This document shows positions 20,360 to 28,017 of a stretch of 64,000 bases of DNA, piece after piece. Both the position numbers and the translations under genes were made by a program. The notes beneath the pieces were generated by a model that ran no database searches, was not told where the DNA came from, and was given only the letters and a program-made list of their open reading frames with translations. This DNA comes from Moheibacter lacus (GTDB taxonomy: Bacteria > Bacteroidota > Bacteroidia > Flavobacteriales > Weeksellaceae), in contig NZ_JACDZE010000004.1 in the NCBI RefSeq assembly GCF_014042165.1, positions 124,001 to 188,000 of the forward strand, written 5' to 3'. The stretch's first letter is position 1, and each line of letters opens with the position of its first letter.

Positions 20360-21022
20360 ATGGAAAAAATGAAATGTAAGTATTGCGAAAATTTGTGTGT
20401 TAAAAATGGATTTCACACCAATAGGGCACAACGTTTTAAATGTAAATGTTGTGGAAAAAGACAATTGGCTAGTTACAAGTACAATGCGTATAGGCAAGGA
20501 ATTAGCCGTGATATTATTTCCTTGACCAAAGAAGGTCTTGGTATCAGAAGTCTATCCCGACATTTGAAAATATCAACAACAACTGTCATCAGAAGAACAT
20601 TAGAAATTGCCCTTACCATTAAAAAACCTATGATTTCACTGGCAAAGAAATATGAAGTAGATGAGCTCTGTACATTCATAGAACGGAAATCAAGACAAAT
20701 ATGGATTTGTTATGCGATAGAGAGAATAACAAAACAAATTGTAAATTTCAGGATAGGCTCTCGGTCAAACAAAACACTCAATGGAGTCATTCAAACACTA
20801 ATTCTATCACAACCTAAACACATCTACACGGATGGTCTTAGAAATTACAAAACACTAATTCCTAAAGAAATTCATAAAACAACTCGGTTTGGCACAAATC
20901 ACATTGAGCGTATGAATTTAAATTTAAGAACTCACTTAAAAAGATTAAATCGCAGAACCATTTGCTTTTCAAAAAGTCTGGTTATGCTTTCTGCTGTTTT
21001 GAAGATTTATTTTTGGGGATAA
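20360..21022 (+). CDS. IS1-family transposase
   Basis: From the ATG at 20360 (the open frame begins at 20324) this gives 220 residues. The N-terminus is a CxxC zinc-ribbon (CKYCENLC and CKCCGK), followed by an HTH-like region (LTKEGLGIRSLSRHLKIST). The IS1-type DDE core has VDEL, IYTDGLRNY and the terminal block TNHIERMNLNLRTHLKRLNR followed by RTICFSKS. It is intact and collinear with the transposase at 36522-37229, clearly related but not identical. I could not find matching terminal inverted repeats, so the ends are unassigned and the element may have lost one. It separates toxin locus 1 from the mobilisation genes. Confidence 0.9.
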   Translation: MEKMKCKYCENLCVKNGFHTNRAQRFKCKCCGKRQLASYKYNAYRQGISRDIISLTKEGLGIRSLSRHLKISTTTVIRRTLEIALTIKKPMISLAKKYEVDELCTFIERKSRQIWICYAIERITKQIVNFRIGSRSNKTLNGVIQTLILSQPKHIYTDGLRNYKTLIPKEIHKTTRFGTNHIERMNLNLRTHLKRLNRRTICFSKSLVMLSAVLKIYFWG

Positions 21023-21033
21023 GCGAGCACACG

Positions 21034-21107
21034 AAAAAAAGCCACTAGCCCTCGTGGAAGTTGTTTTAGGATGCGGTGGGCATCAAACTCCGACACGATA
21101 CTAGTGG
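21034..21107 (-). terminator. Possible terminator after mobC
   Basis: Read on the minus strand, ccactag (21107-21101) pairs with ctagtgg (21048-21042) and is followed by a run of seven T (21040-21034). The loop is long (about 50 bases), but the stem and T-run lie just after the mobC stop at 21127, consistent with the end of the mob operon. The alternative is a remnant of an insertion-sequence end. Confidence 0.35.
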
Positions 21108-21126
21108 ATTCAACTATTGGGAGTAT

Positions 21127-23118
21127 TTATTCCTTCTGTATCAAATGTTCTAAACATGGATCGTTTTTGATTCGCTGCATTTCATTTTGCACTATACTCA
21201 AAACATCTGATTTTATTTGAGTATAATTACTTTGAATAAGGTTGTCCATTGTATCATCACCTTTACTATTAAAAGATATAATCTTGGGGATTCTACTGTA
21301 TGTGCCGGACTTTGCAGATCCTTTATCTACAATAATTTCAGCATGAAATATTTTTTGCTGAATGCGTTCATCAAAATTATCAGATACGGCTCCCACAAAC
21401 ATTCCTTGAGTAAGTGTTGAAATTTTAGAAGCAGGAATAAGGTTGTCCATTTGTGTAGAAATAGAGGTTGATTTATCATTGCGATTAATGGTCAAACTTT
21501 GTCTTTTCTGTAATACTTTTCCGAATCTTTCGGATAGGCTTTTGGCTGTTTCGCCTACAACCTGTCCACTGAAAATATTTCCCACGGTATTCTGAATGAC
21601 TTTACTTTCTTTGTCGCCGTAATCACGGTTTAGTTGGGAGAAATCCTGTAATCCTAAGCAAACGGCTACTTTATTACTTCTAGCCGTTGCGATTAAATTA
21701 TCCAGCCCCCGAAAATAGATGGTAGGCAATTCGTCAATGATTACTGAACTCTTTAACTGTCCTTTTTTGTTGATGAGCTTTACTATTCTGGAATTATACA
21801 AACCCAAAGCTGCCGAATAGACATTTTGGCGATCGGGATTATTTCCAACACAAAGGATTTTAGGCTCATTCGGATTATTGATATCAAGGGAGAAATCATC
21901 TCCTGTCATAACCCAGTAAAGTTGAGGTGAAATCATTCTTGATAGGGGAATTTTAGCCGATGCAATTTGCCCTTGCAACTGATCTTGTGCACCACCTTGC
22001 CAAGCATCCATAAAAGGGGAGAGGTAATTTTCCAGTTCAGGATAGGACGTAAGAATGGTAAATACATCCGAATATTTTTTATTCAATAATTCGATAGCAT
22101 GTGGGAAAGTACAGTATTTACCCTTTTCATAAATTTTTAAAAACCAGATAATAGAAGCAAGAAGTATGATAGGACTTTCCACAAAGAAATCTCCTTGTTT
22201 TTGAATCCAGCTACGGTTAAGGTTGAGCATAATGGTATAAGCAGATTCATAGGCATCTGCGATATCTGTCATAAATTCCGGATTGATAGGATTGCATCGA
22301 TGGCTTCTTTGGGGGTCATCGAAATTGATTATATAGAATTTTGGTGGGACAGGGTATTTATCAATATGTTTCAGTAAATGGTTATAAGCAATCGTGGATA
22401 GATCATCAAACTTAAAATCATAGATATACATAGAGAAGCCCTTCTCAATATGTTGTTTGATGTAATTGTTTATAATCGCATATGATTTTCCCGATCCGGG
22501 TGTGCCTAAAACCAATGTAGCTCTGAAGGGATTGACAACATTTATCCAGCCTTTGTTCCATTTTCTTTTATAATAAAAGCGGGTTGGCAAATTCACTGAA
22601 TATTGATTTTCAATGAGACGTGTTTCCTGTTGAAAGCTTTCATTTTCCAAATTAAAGACATCTTCCATCAGATTGGAGTGAAATAATCTGTTTGCCCAGG
22701 AGCCAGCAACCATGAGTAGAATATAGCCTAAACCTGTAGTGGCCATGTAAATTATAAAGTTGTAGCGAAAGCGATACTCTAAAAGAATCGAATTAAAAAA
22801 GAACAAAATAAAACCACATAAAAGAAGACTGGAAATTTTACTTTTTTTAATCTTCTCACTTTTCACGCCTTTAGTACCTAAGCAGCTTATGCCAAGTAAA
22901 ATGAAAGAAAATATTTTAGTGTAATAAGTTTCAGAAAAGAGACCGGCGGTCTGATTAAAGTTTATTAAAATTTTATTAATTATTTCAAGGGTCCAACCTT
23001 GTTGCAGAAAAAACTGGAAGCAATACCAATAAAAATGCATTAAGACCAAAAGAATACTTACAGCCCTCATAAAAGCCATGATTTTTGCCAGTCCTCTTAA
23101 ATCATCTTCTCCTTGCAT
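21127..23118 (-). CDS. mobC: Type IV coupling protein MobC (TraG/VirD4 family)
   Basis: A 663-residue conjugative coupling protein. The N-terminus has several membrane segments (about residues 15-40, 68-82, 97-113, 122-140). The Walker A motif LGTPGSGKSYAI lies at about 204-215. A likely Walker B (SSVIIDELPTIYFRG) and the downstream VCLGLQDFSQLNRDYG are as in the VirD4/TraG family. It links the relaxase-DNA complex to the mating channel and drives DNA transfer by ATP hydrolysis at the inner membrane. It is the last gene of mobA-mobB-mobC; its ATG lies 5 bases after the mobB stop. Confidence 0.92.
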   Translation of the reverse strand: MQGEDDLRGLAKIMAFMRAVSILLVLMHFYWYCFQFFLQQGWTLEIINKILINFNQTAGLFSETYYTKIFSFILLGISCLGTKGVKSEKIKKSKISSLLLCGFILFFFNSILLEYRFRYNFIIYMATTGLGYILLMVAGSWANRLFHSNLMEDVFNLENESFQQETRLIENQYSVNLPTRFYYKRKWNKGWINVVNPFRATLVLGTPGSGKSYAIINNYIKQHIEKGFSMYIYDFKFDDLSTIAYNHLLKHIDKYPVPPKFYIINFDDPQRSHRCNPINPEFMTDIADAYESAYTIMLNLNRSWIQKQGDFFVESPIILLASIIWFLKIYEKGKYCTFPHAIELLNKKYSDVFTILTSYPELENYLSPFMDAWQGGAQDQLQGQIASAKIPLSRMISPQLYWVMTGDDFSLDINNPNEPKILCVGNNPDRQNVYSAALGLYNSRIVKLINKKGQLKSSVIIDELPTIYFRGLDNLIATARSNKVAVCLGLQDFSQLNRDYGDKESKVIQNTVGNIFSGQVVGETAKSLSERFGKVLQKRQSLTINRNDKSTSISTQMDNLIPASKISTLTQGMFVGAVSDNFDERIQQKIFHAEIIVDKGSAKSGTYSRIPKIISFNSKGDDTMDNLIQSNYTQIKSDVLSIVQNEMQRIKNDPCLEHLIQKE

Positions 23119-23123
23119 AATAT

Positions 23124-24395
23124 TTATGATTTCTTTCTTTTCTTTTTCTTCCTTCTTTTTTTCTCGAACTCCTTCTCCTCATAATTATCCGTTTGAAGGG
23201 GAAAAAAGAGATTCTCAATTAGAGCAAAATCGGTCATCGGAAAGATAGAATCAATAGTGGAGAAATTTGAAGATTTTAAGGAATGTTGATTTTCATTTGA
23301 CATAGAATATTGTATAGATTTTGGTTTACTTTTATCAATATCCTGCGGCGAGACTTCGTTCCAGATCTCATTAAACCGATTAGCAGAAAAACCCTTTCCT
23401 AACTGCGAGCCATTCCATACGGTTCTGTTTTCATGATCTATGAAAGTTATGCCATAAATCCGTCCTTCTTTGTTTTTGTGAACTACGATATTTATACCTT
23501 GTTCAACCAATGATTTTTTAAAATCAGATTCCGAAGAAGAGGAGTGTAAGACCATTTCAATAGTTGATTGAATAAGTTTTTTCGAAGGATGATTATTTAA
23601 AATATCCTTGGATTTTGAAAAATCAAGCTCTACTTGTTTCATCCCTGATTTCTTACCAAATAAGGATGATTTGAAAGGAGGGCCGGCTTTCTCAGCTTTT
23701 TCATTCAATGCAAAATAAACAAGACCTTCAATTGGAATTCCTCTCCAGTTATTTTCAACTTTTTCAGCCCTTATATTAAACAAAGACAATAAAGCATTGT
23801 AGGAACCTAAAGTTGAAAATTTGTAATAAGAAGGAATATATCGAACAATGGAAGAGATTTGGGATTTCAAATCGCCTTTCTTATAATCAACGGGACGAAA
23901 TGATGATTTTAGTGATTCATTTTGTTTCAAATTAGCCGGATGCAAATTGTATTTATTTTCAAGCTCCTTACAAACGGACATTGACTTTCGTTTCTCAAAA
24001 CTATCAGAAATCTTTCTCCCAAGACGGTCAATATTTACAGAAACGATATGCAGGTGAGTTCGTTCAACATCGGTGTGTTTAAATAGTACAAAAGCTTGAT
24101 TTCCATAACCCATTTTTTCCATATAATCCTTAGCTAATAAAATAAAAGTCGGGTCATCTACCAGGTCTTTCGGGTCCGGATTCAATGATATGTGCAGAGA
24201 AGGTTTCTCCGTTTTTCTATTGGCAATGAGATAAGGCTCAAATGAATCATAAAGATCATGAATTGTCCTAACGCCATCTGCTCTTTCTGCAATCTTTTGT
24301 GTAAATATGATTTCAGCCTTTAAGTTTTCCACCTTCTTAAAATTGTAGATGAGCGCTCCCATTAAATTAGTTCCATGATTTATTTTAGCGATCAT
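23124..24395 (-). CDS. mobB: Relaxase/mobilisation nuclease MobB
   Basis: A 423-residue protein with a relaxase N-terminus: GTNLMGALIYNF, then SLHISLNPDPKD and the metal-binding motif THLHIVSVNIDRLGRKISD (about 115-133). Such proteins nick oriT and stay bound to the 5' end of the transferred strand. The C-terminal third is charged and ends in a Lys/Arg-rich tail. It lies between mobA (8 bases upstream) and mobC, all on the minus strand and divergent from the tra operon. The intergenic region upstream of mobA holds the hairpin cluster that is the best oriT candidate. Confidence 0.92.
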   Translation of the reverse strand: MIAKINHGTNLMGALIYNFKKVENLKAEIIFTQKIAERADGVRTIHDLYDSFEPYLIANRKTEKPSLHISLNPDPKDLVDDPTFILLAKDYMEKMGYGNQAFVLFKHTDVERTHLHIVSVNIDRLGRKISDSFEKRKSMSVCKELENKYNLHPANLKQNESLKSSFRPVDYKKGDLKSQISSIVRYIPSYYKFSTLGSYNALLSLFNIRAEKVENNWRGIPIEGLVYFALNEKAEKAGPPFKSSLFGKKSGMKQVELDFSKSKDILNNHPSKKLIQSTIEMVLHSSSSESDFKKSLVEQGINIVVHKNKEGRIYGITFIDHENRTVWNGSQLGKGFSANRFNEIWNEVSPQDIDKSKPKSIQYSMSNENQHSLKSSNFSTIDSIFPMTDFALIENLFFPLQTDNYEEKEFEKKRRKKKKRKKS

Positions 24396-24403
24396 TTAGT
24401 TAA

Positions 24404-24823
24404 TTATTTTCGGATGTGCTTCTTTAACTCCTCAGTCAGTCTTAGAATATTTTCACTAATAGTTTTTAATTCGATAGTTTGTTTTTCTAATTTTTTTAGG
24501 AAAAATTCTGCTTTAGCAGGTGTGAAATTCTGATGAAGGATTTTAACGACCTGATTGTAGTTGAGAGCCACAGACCGAAACTGATTAAACAAATGGGTTA
24601 ATAGTGTGTGAAACTCCATTGTTCCCCAATCCAATTTCACAGTTTTGATTTCTTTTTCAAAAAGTACCAAAACAATGAACCTGGCTTTTGTATTCATTCC
24701 GGAAGCTCTAAACATTTTGAGGAATTTCAGGTTCTCTTGTTCATTAAGCCGAAATGCATAACGGTATATACTAGGATGTTTTTTAGGTTTTCGCCCTCCT
24801 TTATGTTTTTTTACGGTATTCAT
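24404..24823 (-). CDS. mobA: Mobilisation protein MobA (relaxosome accessory)
   Basis: The minus-strand frame extends to 24946, but the N-terminal extension is hydrophobic and atypical. The ATG at 24823 (MNTVKKHKGGRKPKKHP) gives 139 residues and the usual basic start. The fold looks like a ribbon-helix-helix domain followed by a C-terminal coiled region (FFLKKLEKQTIELKTISENI). MobA-type proteins bind oriT and help the relaxase MobB. It is the first gene of the mob operon, next to the hairpin-rich intergenic region. Confidence 0.85.
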   Translation of the reverse strand: MNTVKKHKGGRKPKKHPSIYRYAFRLNEQENLKFLKMFRASGMNTKARFIVLVLFEKEIKTVKLDWGTMEFHTLLTHLFNQFRSVALNYNQVVKILHQNFTPAKAEFFLKKLEKQTIELKTISENILRLTEELKKHIRK

Positions 24824-25017
24824 AGTAATTATCCTAAAAAAAATAAGGGTGAGGAGAATGAGCGTTTGTAAAATTAGGAAGTAATATTTGAAAAGATGGA
24901 TTGTATGAACAGACAAAAAGTGCCACATGAAGACAAATGAAGCCAATCTGTTTTTTTGAAAAAGCCTATAATTTTTATACTTAAAAATTTAAAATTACGA
25001 CTTCGGAGTAATTTTTC

Positions 25018-25086
25018 CTCTGCAAAAGGCAGAGCAAGTTAGTTTTGAGGCACTCAAAACACAACTTGCTCCTTTCTTGAGAAAGG
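25018..25086. other. Candidate origin of transfer (three nested hairpins)
   Basis: Three inverted repeats are packed in 69 bp. They are ctctgc/gcagag (25018-25034); a long interrupted arm gagcaagtt-gttttgag / ctcaaaac-aacttgctc (25032-25071, 9+8 paired bases, 3-base loop); and cctttc/gaaagg with loop TTGA (25071-25086). They share boundary bases, so the structures compete. The position, in the divergent gap between mobA and the ParA gene, is where oriT lies in related mobilisation regions. The nick site cannot be read directly. Confidence 0.6.
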
Positions 25087-25434
25087 AATTCACCCGATCT
25101 AGGATACGTAAAATATCTACTCTTAAATTTAATACTCATATACATAGAAATCCACGCCAGTTAAAGTTTAAATACGTCAATAAAAGACATATCTAGATAG
25201 ATTCACTTTTATGTAGAGTACTTTGTCTTCACAAGATTAATTCTGCAGGTACGTAAGGACGCACCAACATAAGTAAAGAATTAAATAAGTTTCTGCGCAC
25301 ACGCAAGCATGCATTATAAAAGAGCTCGCTGCCAATGTAAATACGAGTTCATGGATTTAAGTATGCAGCCTTATGAATGTATCACTAAATGAAAACCGAA
25401 GTATTCAAATATTTAAACAAAAAGCTAATAGCAT
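25087..25434 (+). promoter_or_regulatory. Non-coding leader before the transfer operon
   Basis: No gene is seen in these 348 bases. The stretch contains several short perfect palindromes (tatctagata near 25190, tacgta, gcatgc, gagctc). These could be partition or regulator sites serving the ParA-like protein, or single-strand structure next to oriT. I cannot assign a promoter with confidence. Confidence 0.3.
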
Positions 25435-26211
25435 ATGGAAAATAAAAATCAAACAAAATTTATAGCCTTCTCATCTCAAAAGGGAGGAGTTGGAAAAAGC
25501 ACCTTTACAATTTTAACTGCGAGTATTTTGCACTACTATTTAGGATATAATGTAGTTGTTTTTGACGCTGACTTTCCCCAACATAGTCTTATAAAAATGA
25601 AAGAAAGGGATCTTGAGATTGTGATGAAAAATGAGGTTTTAAAAAGGCAAGCTTACAAACAATTTAGTACAATTGGTAAAAAAGCTTATCCTATCATTCA
25701 GCACAAGGCGGAAGGTGTATTGGAAGCAGCTTCAAAATATATTGACGAGTCAGAAATTAAGCCGGACATTGTATTTTTTGATCTTCCCGGCACGGTTAAT
25801 ACTCCGGGCATTTTAAATGCTTTGGCCGGCATGCATTATATTTTCACACCTATTACGGCAGATCGATTCATAATGGAAAGCAGTCTTGTTTTTTCCCAAT
25901 TAATCCAGGAAGTAATAATGAAGAGAGGGGACAGTTCTCTTAAAAGTATACAATTATTTTGGAATCAGGTCGATGGTAGGGAACGCACCATTTTATATGA
26001 AGTTTACAATGATTTAATTTTTGAATTGGGCTTAAGATGTATGAAAAGTATAATTAAAAGCAGTGCCCGTTTTCGAAAAGAAAGTGAATTAACGACGAAA
26101 AATGTCTTTCGTTCCGCCATACTGCCTCCCGATCCAAGATTGATGAAGATTTCAGGGATGGAGGAGTTTATAAAAGAGTTTATTGCAATCACAGAATTAG
26201 AAAGAAAATGA
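25435..26211 (+). CDS. traA: ParA-family ATPase (TraA)
   Basis: A 258-residue ParA/MinD-type ATPase with a deviant Walker A (SQKGGVGKSTFT, about residues 14-25), FDADFPQHSL, and the Walker B-like DIVFFDLPGTVNTPG. In Bacteroidota conjugative transposons this protein is named TraA and heads the tra operon. It may position or stabilise the element or the transfer machinery. Its stop overlaps the next start (ATGA), which shows tight coupling to the DUF3408 gene. Confidence 0.9.
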   Translation: MENKNQTKFIAFSSQKGGVGKSTFTILTASILHYYLGYNVVVFDADFPQHSLIKMKERDLEIVMKNEVLKRQAYKQFSTIGKKAYPIIQHKAEGVLEAASKYIDESEIKPDIVFFDLPGTVNTPGILNALAGMHYIFTPITADRFIMESSLVFSQLIQEVIMKRGDSSLKSIQLFWNQVDGRERTILYEVYNDLIFELGLRCMKSIIKSSARFRKESELTTKNVFRSAILPPDPRLMKISGMEEFIKEFIAITELERK

Positions 26212-26612
26212 AAGAAAAGCAGAAAGAGAGAAAAAAGATCCCGGATTTAAGTGAAGAATTGATGATGGATTTAATGGTGGAGGGCATTAAAAAAGAAGGA
26301 ATGGAATTAACAGAATTTTATACAAATAATCCAGAAGCCATCGACAAAGAAAAGAAGCGTAATCCTAAGAAAAAACAGAACAATAATTATGAGGAACTTT
26401 TTTTTAAGAAGTCAGAAACGAGCGCGCGAAATGGAAAAACCGTTTATATACGACCTGAATTCCATGATAGATTGAACAGGATAGTTCAAGTTATTGGAGA
26501 AGATAAGACGAGTATTTATGCGTATCTGGATAATTTACTCGAATATCATTTTGAAGAGTTTGGCGATCAGATTGTCAAAAGCTACAATGAAAAATACAAA
26601 CCGATTTTATAA
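26208..26612 (+). CDS. traB: DUF3408 protein (TraB-like)
   Basis: A 134-residue protein with a charged N-terminal half (KEKKRNPKKKQ) and a DUF3408 C-terminal half (VYIRPEFHDRLNRIVQVIGE then TSIYAYLDNLLEYHFEEF). The latter resembles a ribbon-helix-helix DNA-binding fold. It is a standard second gene of Bacteroidota tra operons next to the ParA protein, and probably acts as its DNA-binding partner. The next start overlaps this stop by one base. Confidence 0.85.
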   Translation: MKEKQKERKKIPDLSEELMMDLMVEGIKKEGMELTEFYTNNPEAIDKEKKRNPKKKQNNNYEELFFKKSETSARNGKTVYIRPEFHDRLNRIVQVIGEDKTSIYAYLDNLLEYHFEEFGDQIVKSYNEKYKPIL

Positions 26613-27217
26613 TGGACTTATTGATATTATTTTCCATTTGGGCTGTGATAGGATTGATGCTATTTGAAAGAATTTCAAAAAGAAATGAAGATTACGGACC
26701 AGTGGAGAAAAGAAATGCGGCAGATATAATGGGCGAAACGAAAACTGTAATAGGAACTTTGGAGCCAAACCAGGACATAAAATGCCCAGTTGACATAGTA
26801 GTCACTAGACCCATTAATTTTGGATCAAAGAATAATGATAGCCTGCCGGAAGGACTGGAAGAAGATTTCATACAGGAGCCTGACTGGGAAGAAGAGGAAA
26901 AACAAATGCGTCAGGTAAGTGAAGCGGGCAATACAGATATAGGTTTATTCACCGGAGTGAGTTTTAACGAACTGGTAGAAGCGGAGAGTGTTTTAAGTCA
27001 GGATTTAAGCACGCAAACTCAAAAGGAAGCCACTATAACTACCCTTCGTAAAGTACAAGGAACCGAATTATTTGATTTGCTGGAAAACGCCCGGGAGGGA
27101 GCATCCAAAAAGATTGCAAAATTATTGGCAATGCATCTTCCCGATGAGACAAAACCCGGTTCTTCCTCTGGGCAGGTTCAGGAAGAAGATGAGTTTAATA
27201 TTGAGGATTTTGTTTAA
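26612..27217 (+). CDS. Conjugal transfer protein, TraD-like
   Basis: A 201-residue protein with one N-terminal membrane segment (LLILFSIWAVIGLMLF), then an acidic, probably flexible cytoplasmic region and a helical C-terminal part (LFDLLENAREGASKKIAKLL). Proteins with this profile follow the DUF3408 gene in Bacteroidota ICEs and are annotated TraD or TraC; the exact role is unknown. The open frame is followed by a strong terminator, so it ends the first tra transcription unit. Confidence 0.7.
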   Translation: MDLLILFSIWAVIGLMLFERISKRNEDYGPVEKRNAADIMGETKTVIGTLEPNQDIKCPVDIVVTRPINFGSKNNDSLPEGLEEDFIQEPDWEEEEKQMRQVSEAGNTDIGLFTGVSFNELVEAESVLSQDLSTQTQKEATITTLRKVQGTELFDLLENAREGASKKIAKLLAMHLPDETKPGSSSGQVQEEDEFNIEDFV

Positions 27218-27240
27218 TTTAAAGTAAAGAAGAAGAAAGG

Positions 27241-27267
27241 AGCATTGAGAAATCAATGCTTTTTTTA
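27241..27267 (+). terminator. Rho-independent terminator between traD-like gene and traE
   Basis: An 8-bp perfect stem agcattga/tcaatgct with a GAAA loop is followed directly by seven T. It lies 23 bases after the TraD-like stop. It separates the partition-like genes from the structural T4SS genes and implies either a separate traE promoter or regulated read-through. Confidence 0.85.
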
Positions 27268-27338
27268 TTCAACTAAGTCAACAAAAGCCATAAGCTTCCT
27301 ACCGCTGCCAGAACTAATAAATGACTTTTAAATCCCAA

Positions 27339-27346
27339 TAGTTTTG
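27339..27346 (+). promoter_or_regulatory. Probable -7 box for the traE-traQ operon (TAGTTTTG)
   Basis: TAGTTTTG matches TAnnTTTG and lies 31 bases before the traE ATG, downstream of the terminator at 27241-27267. No good -33 TTG is seen, which suggests an activator-dependent promoter. Confidence 0.45.
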
Positions 27347-27377
27347 CTAAAAGATTAATTCATCAAAAACTTAGAAA

Positions 27378-27680
27378 ATGAAAAAAGTTATCATTAAAAA
27401 AGTCATCCTTGTTGGAGTCTTTTTCTTAACGGGCTTATTGCATGCACAGGATGGAGCTGCAGGGATAAACGAGGCCACGCAAATGATCACCTCATATTTT
27501 GAACCGGCCACTCAGCTCATTTATGCTATAGGAGCTGTGGTAGGTTTAATTGGCGGGGTAAAGGTTTATAATAAATTTAGTAATGGAGATCCGGATACCA
27601 GTAAAACAGCAGCCAGTTGGTTCGGCGCCTGTATTTTTTTGATCGTAGCGGCCACCATTTTACAAGCCTTCTTTTTATAA
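27378..27680 (+). CDS. traE: TraE (DUF4134), VirB2-like pilin subunit
   Basis: A 100-residue protein with a signal peptide (VGVFFLTGLLHAQ) and two membrane segments (LIYAIGAVVGLIGGVKVY and FGACIFLIVAATILQAFF). The size and layout match TraE of CTnDOT-type systems, considered the counterpart of the VirB2 pilin in the inner membrane before assembly. It is the first gene after the terminator and promoter, 4 bases before traF. Confidence 0.9.
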   Translation: MKKVIIKKVILVGVFFLTGLLHAQDGAAGINEATQMITSYFEPATQLIYAIGAVVGLIGGVKVYNKFSNGDPDTSKTAASWFGACIFLIVAATILQAFFL

Positions 27681-27684
27681 AAAG

Positions 27685-28017
27685 ATGAAAGAATTTCAGA
27701 TCAATAAAGGAATAGGTAGGACTGTGGAGTTCAAAGGGTTGAAGGCTCAATACCTCTTTATTTTTGCGGGAGGTCTGTTGGGCGTCTTAATTCTGGTTAT
27801 GATTCTCTATATGGCGGGTGTTAATACTTACTTCTGTATTGGTTCAGGGACTGTATGTGCAAGCATCATCATCTGGCAGACCTTTTCCCTCAATAAAAAG
27901 TACGGTCAGCACGGACTTATGAAACTGGGAGCATTGCGTAAGCATCCACACTATATCGTACGCCGTAAATCAGTTCGCCGCTTTTTCCTAACGAATAAAA
28001 ATGCAATAATCAAATGA
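27685..28017 (+). CDS. traF: TraF (DUF4133), VirB3-like membrane protein
   Basis: A 110-residue protein with two close membrane helices (LFIFAGGLLGVLILVMILYM and FCIGSGTVCASIIIWQTF) and a basic C-terminal tail (HYIVRRKSVRRFF). This is the TraF/VirB3-like profile. It lies between traE and traG and overlaps the traG start (ATGA). Confidence 0.9.
   Translation: MKEFQINKGIGRTVEFKGLKAQYLFIFAGGLLGVLILVMILYMAGVNTYFCIGSGTVCASIIIWQTFSLNKKYGQHGLMKLGALRKHPHYIVRRKSVRRFFLTNKNAIIK

Noticed and set aside
20166..21120. Full boundaries for the first IS1-family element
   Set aside because: No matching terminal inverted repeats were found on the two sides of the transposase, so only the transposase is called.
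24824..24946. Hydrophobic N-terminal extension of MobA
   Set aside because: MobA proteins start with a basic segment; the ATG at 24823 fits, and the extension lies in the region expected to be non-coding.
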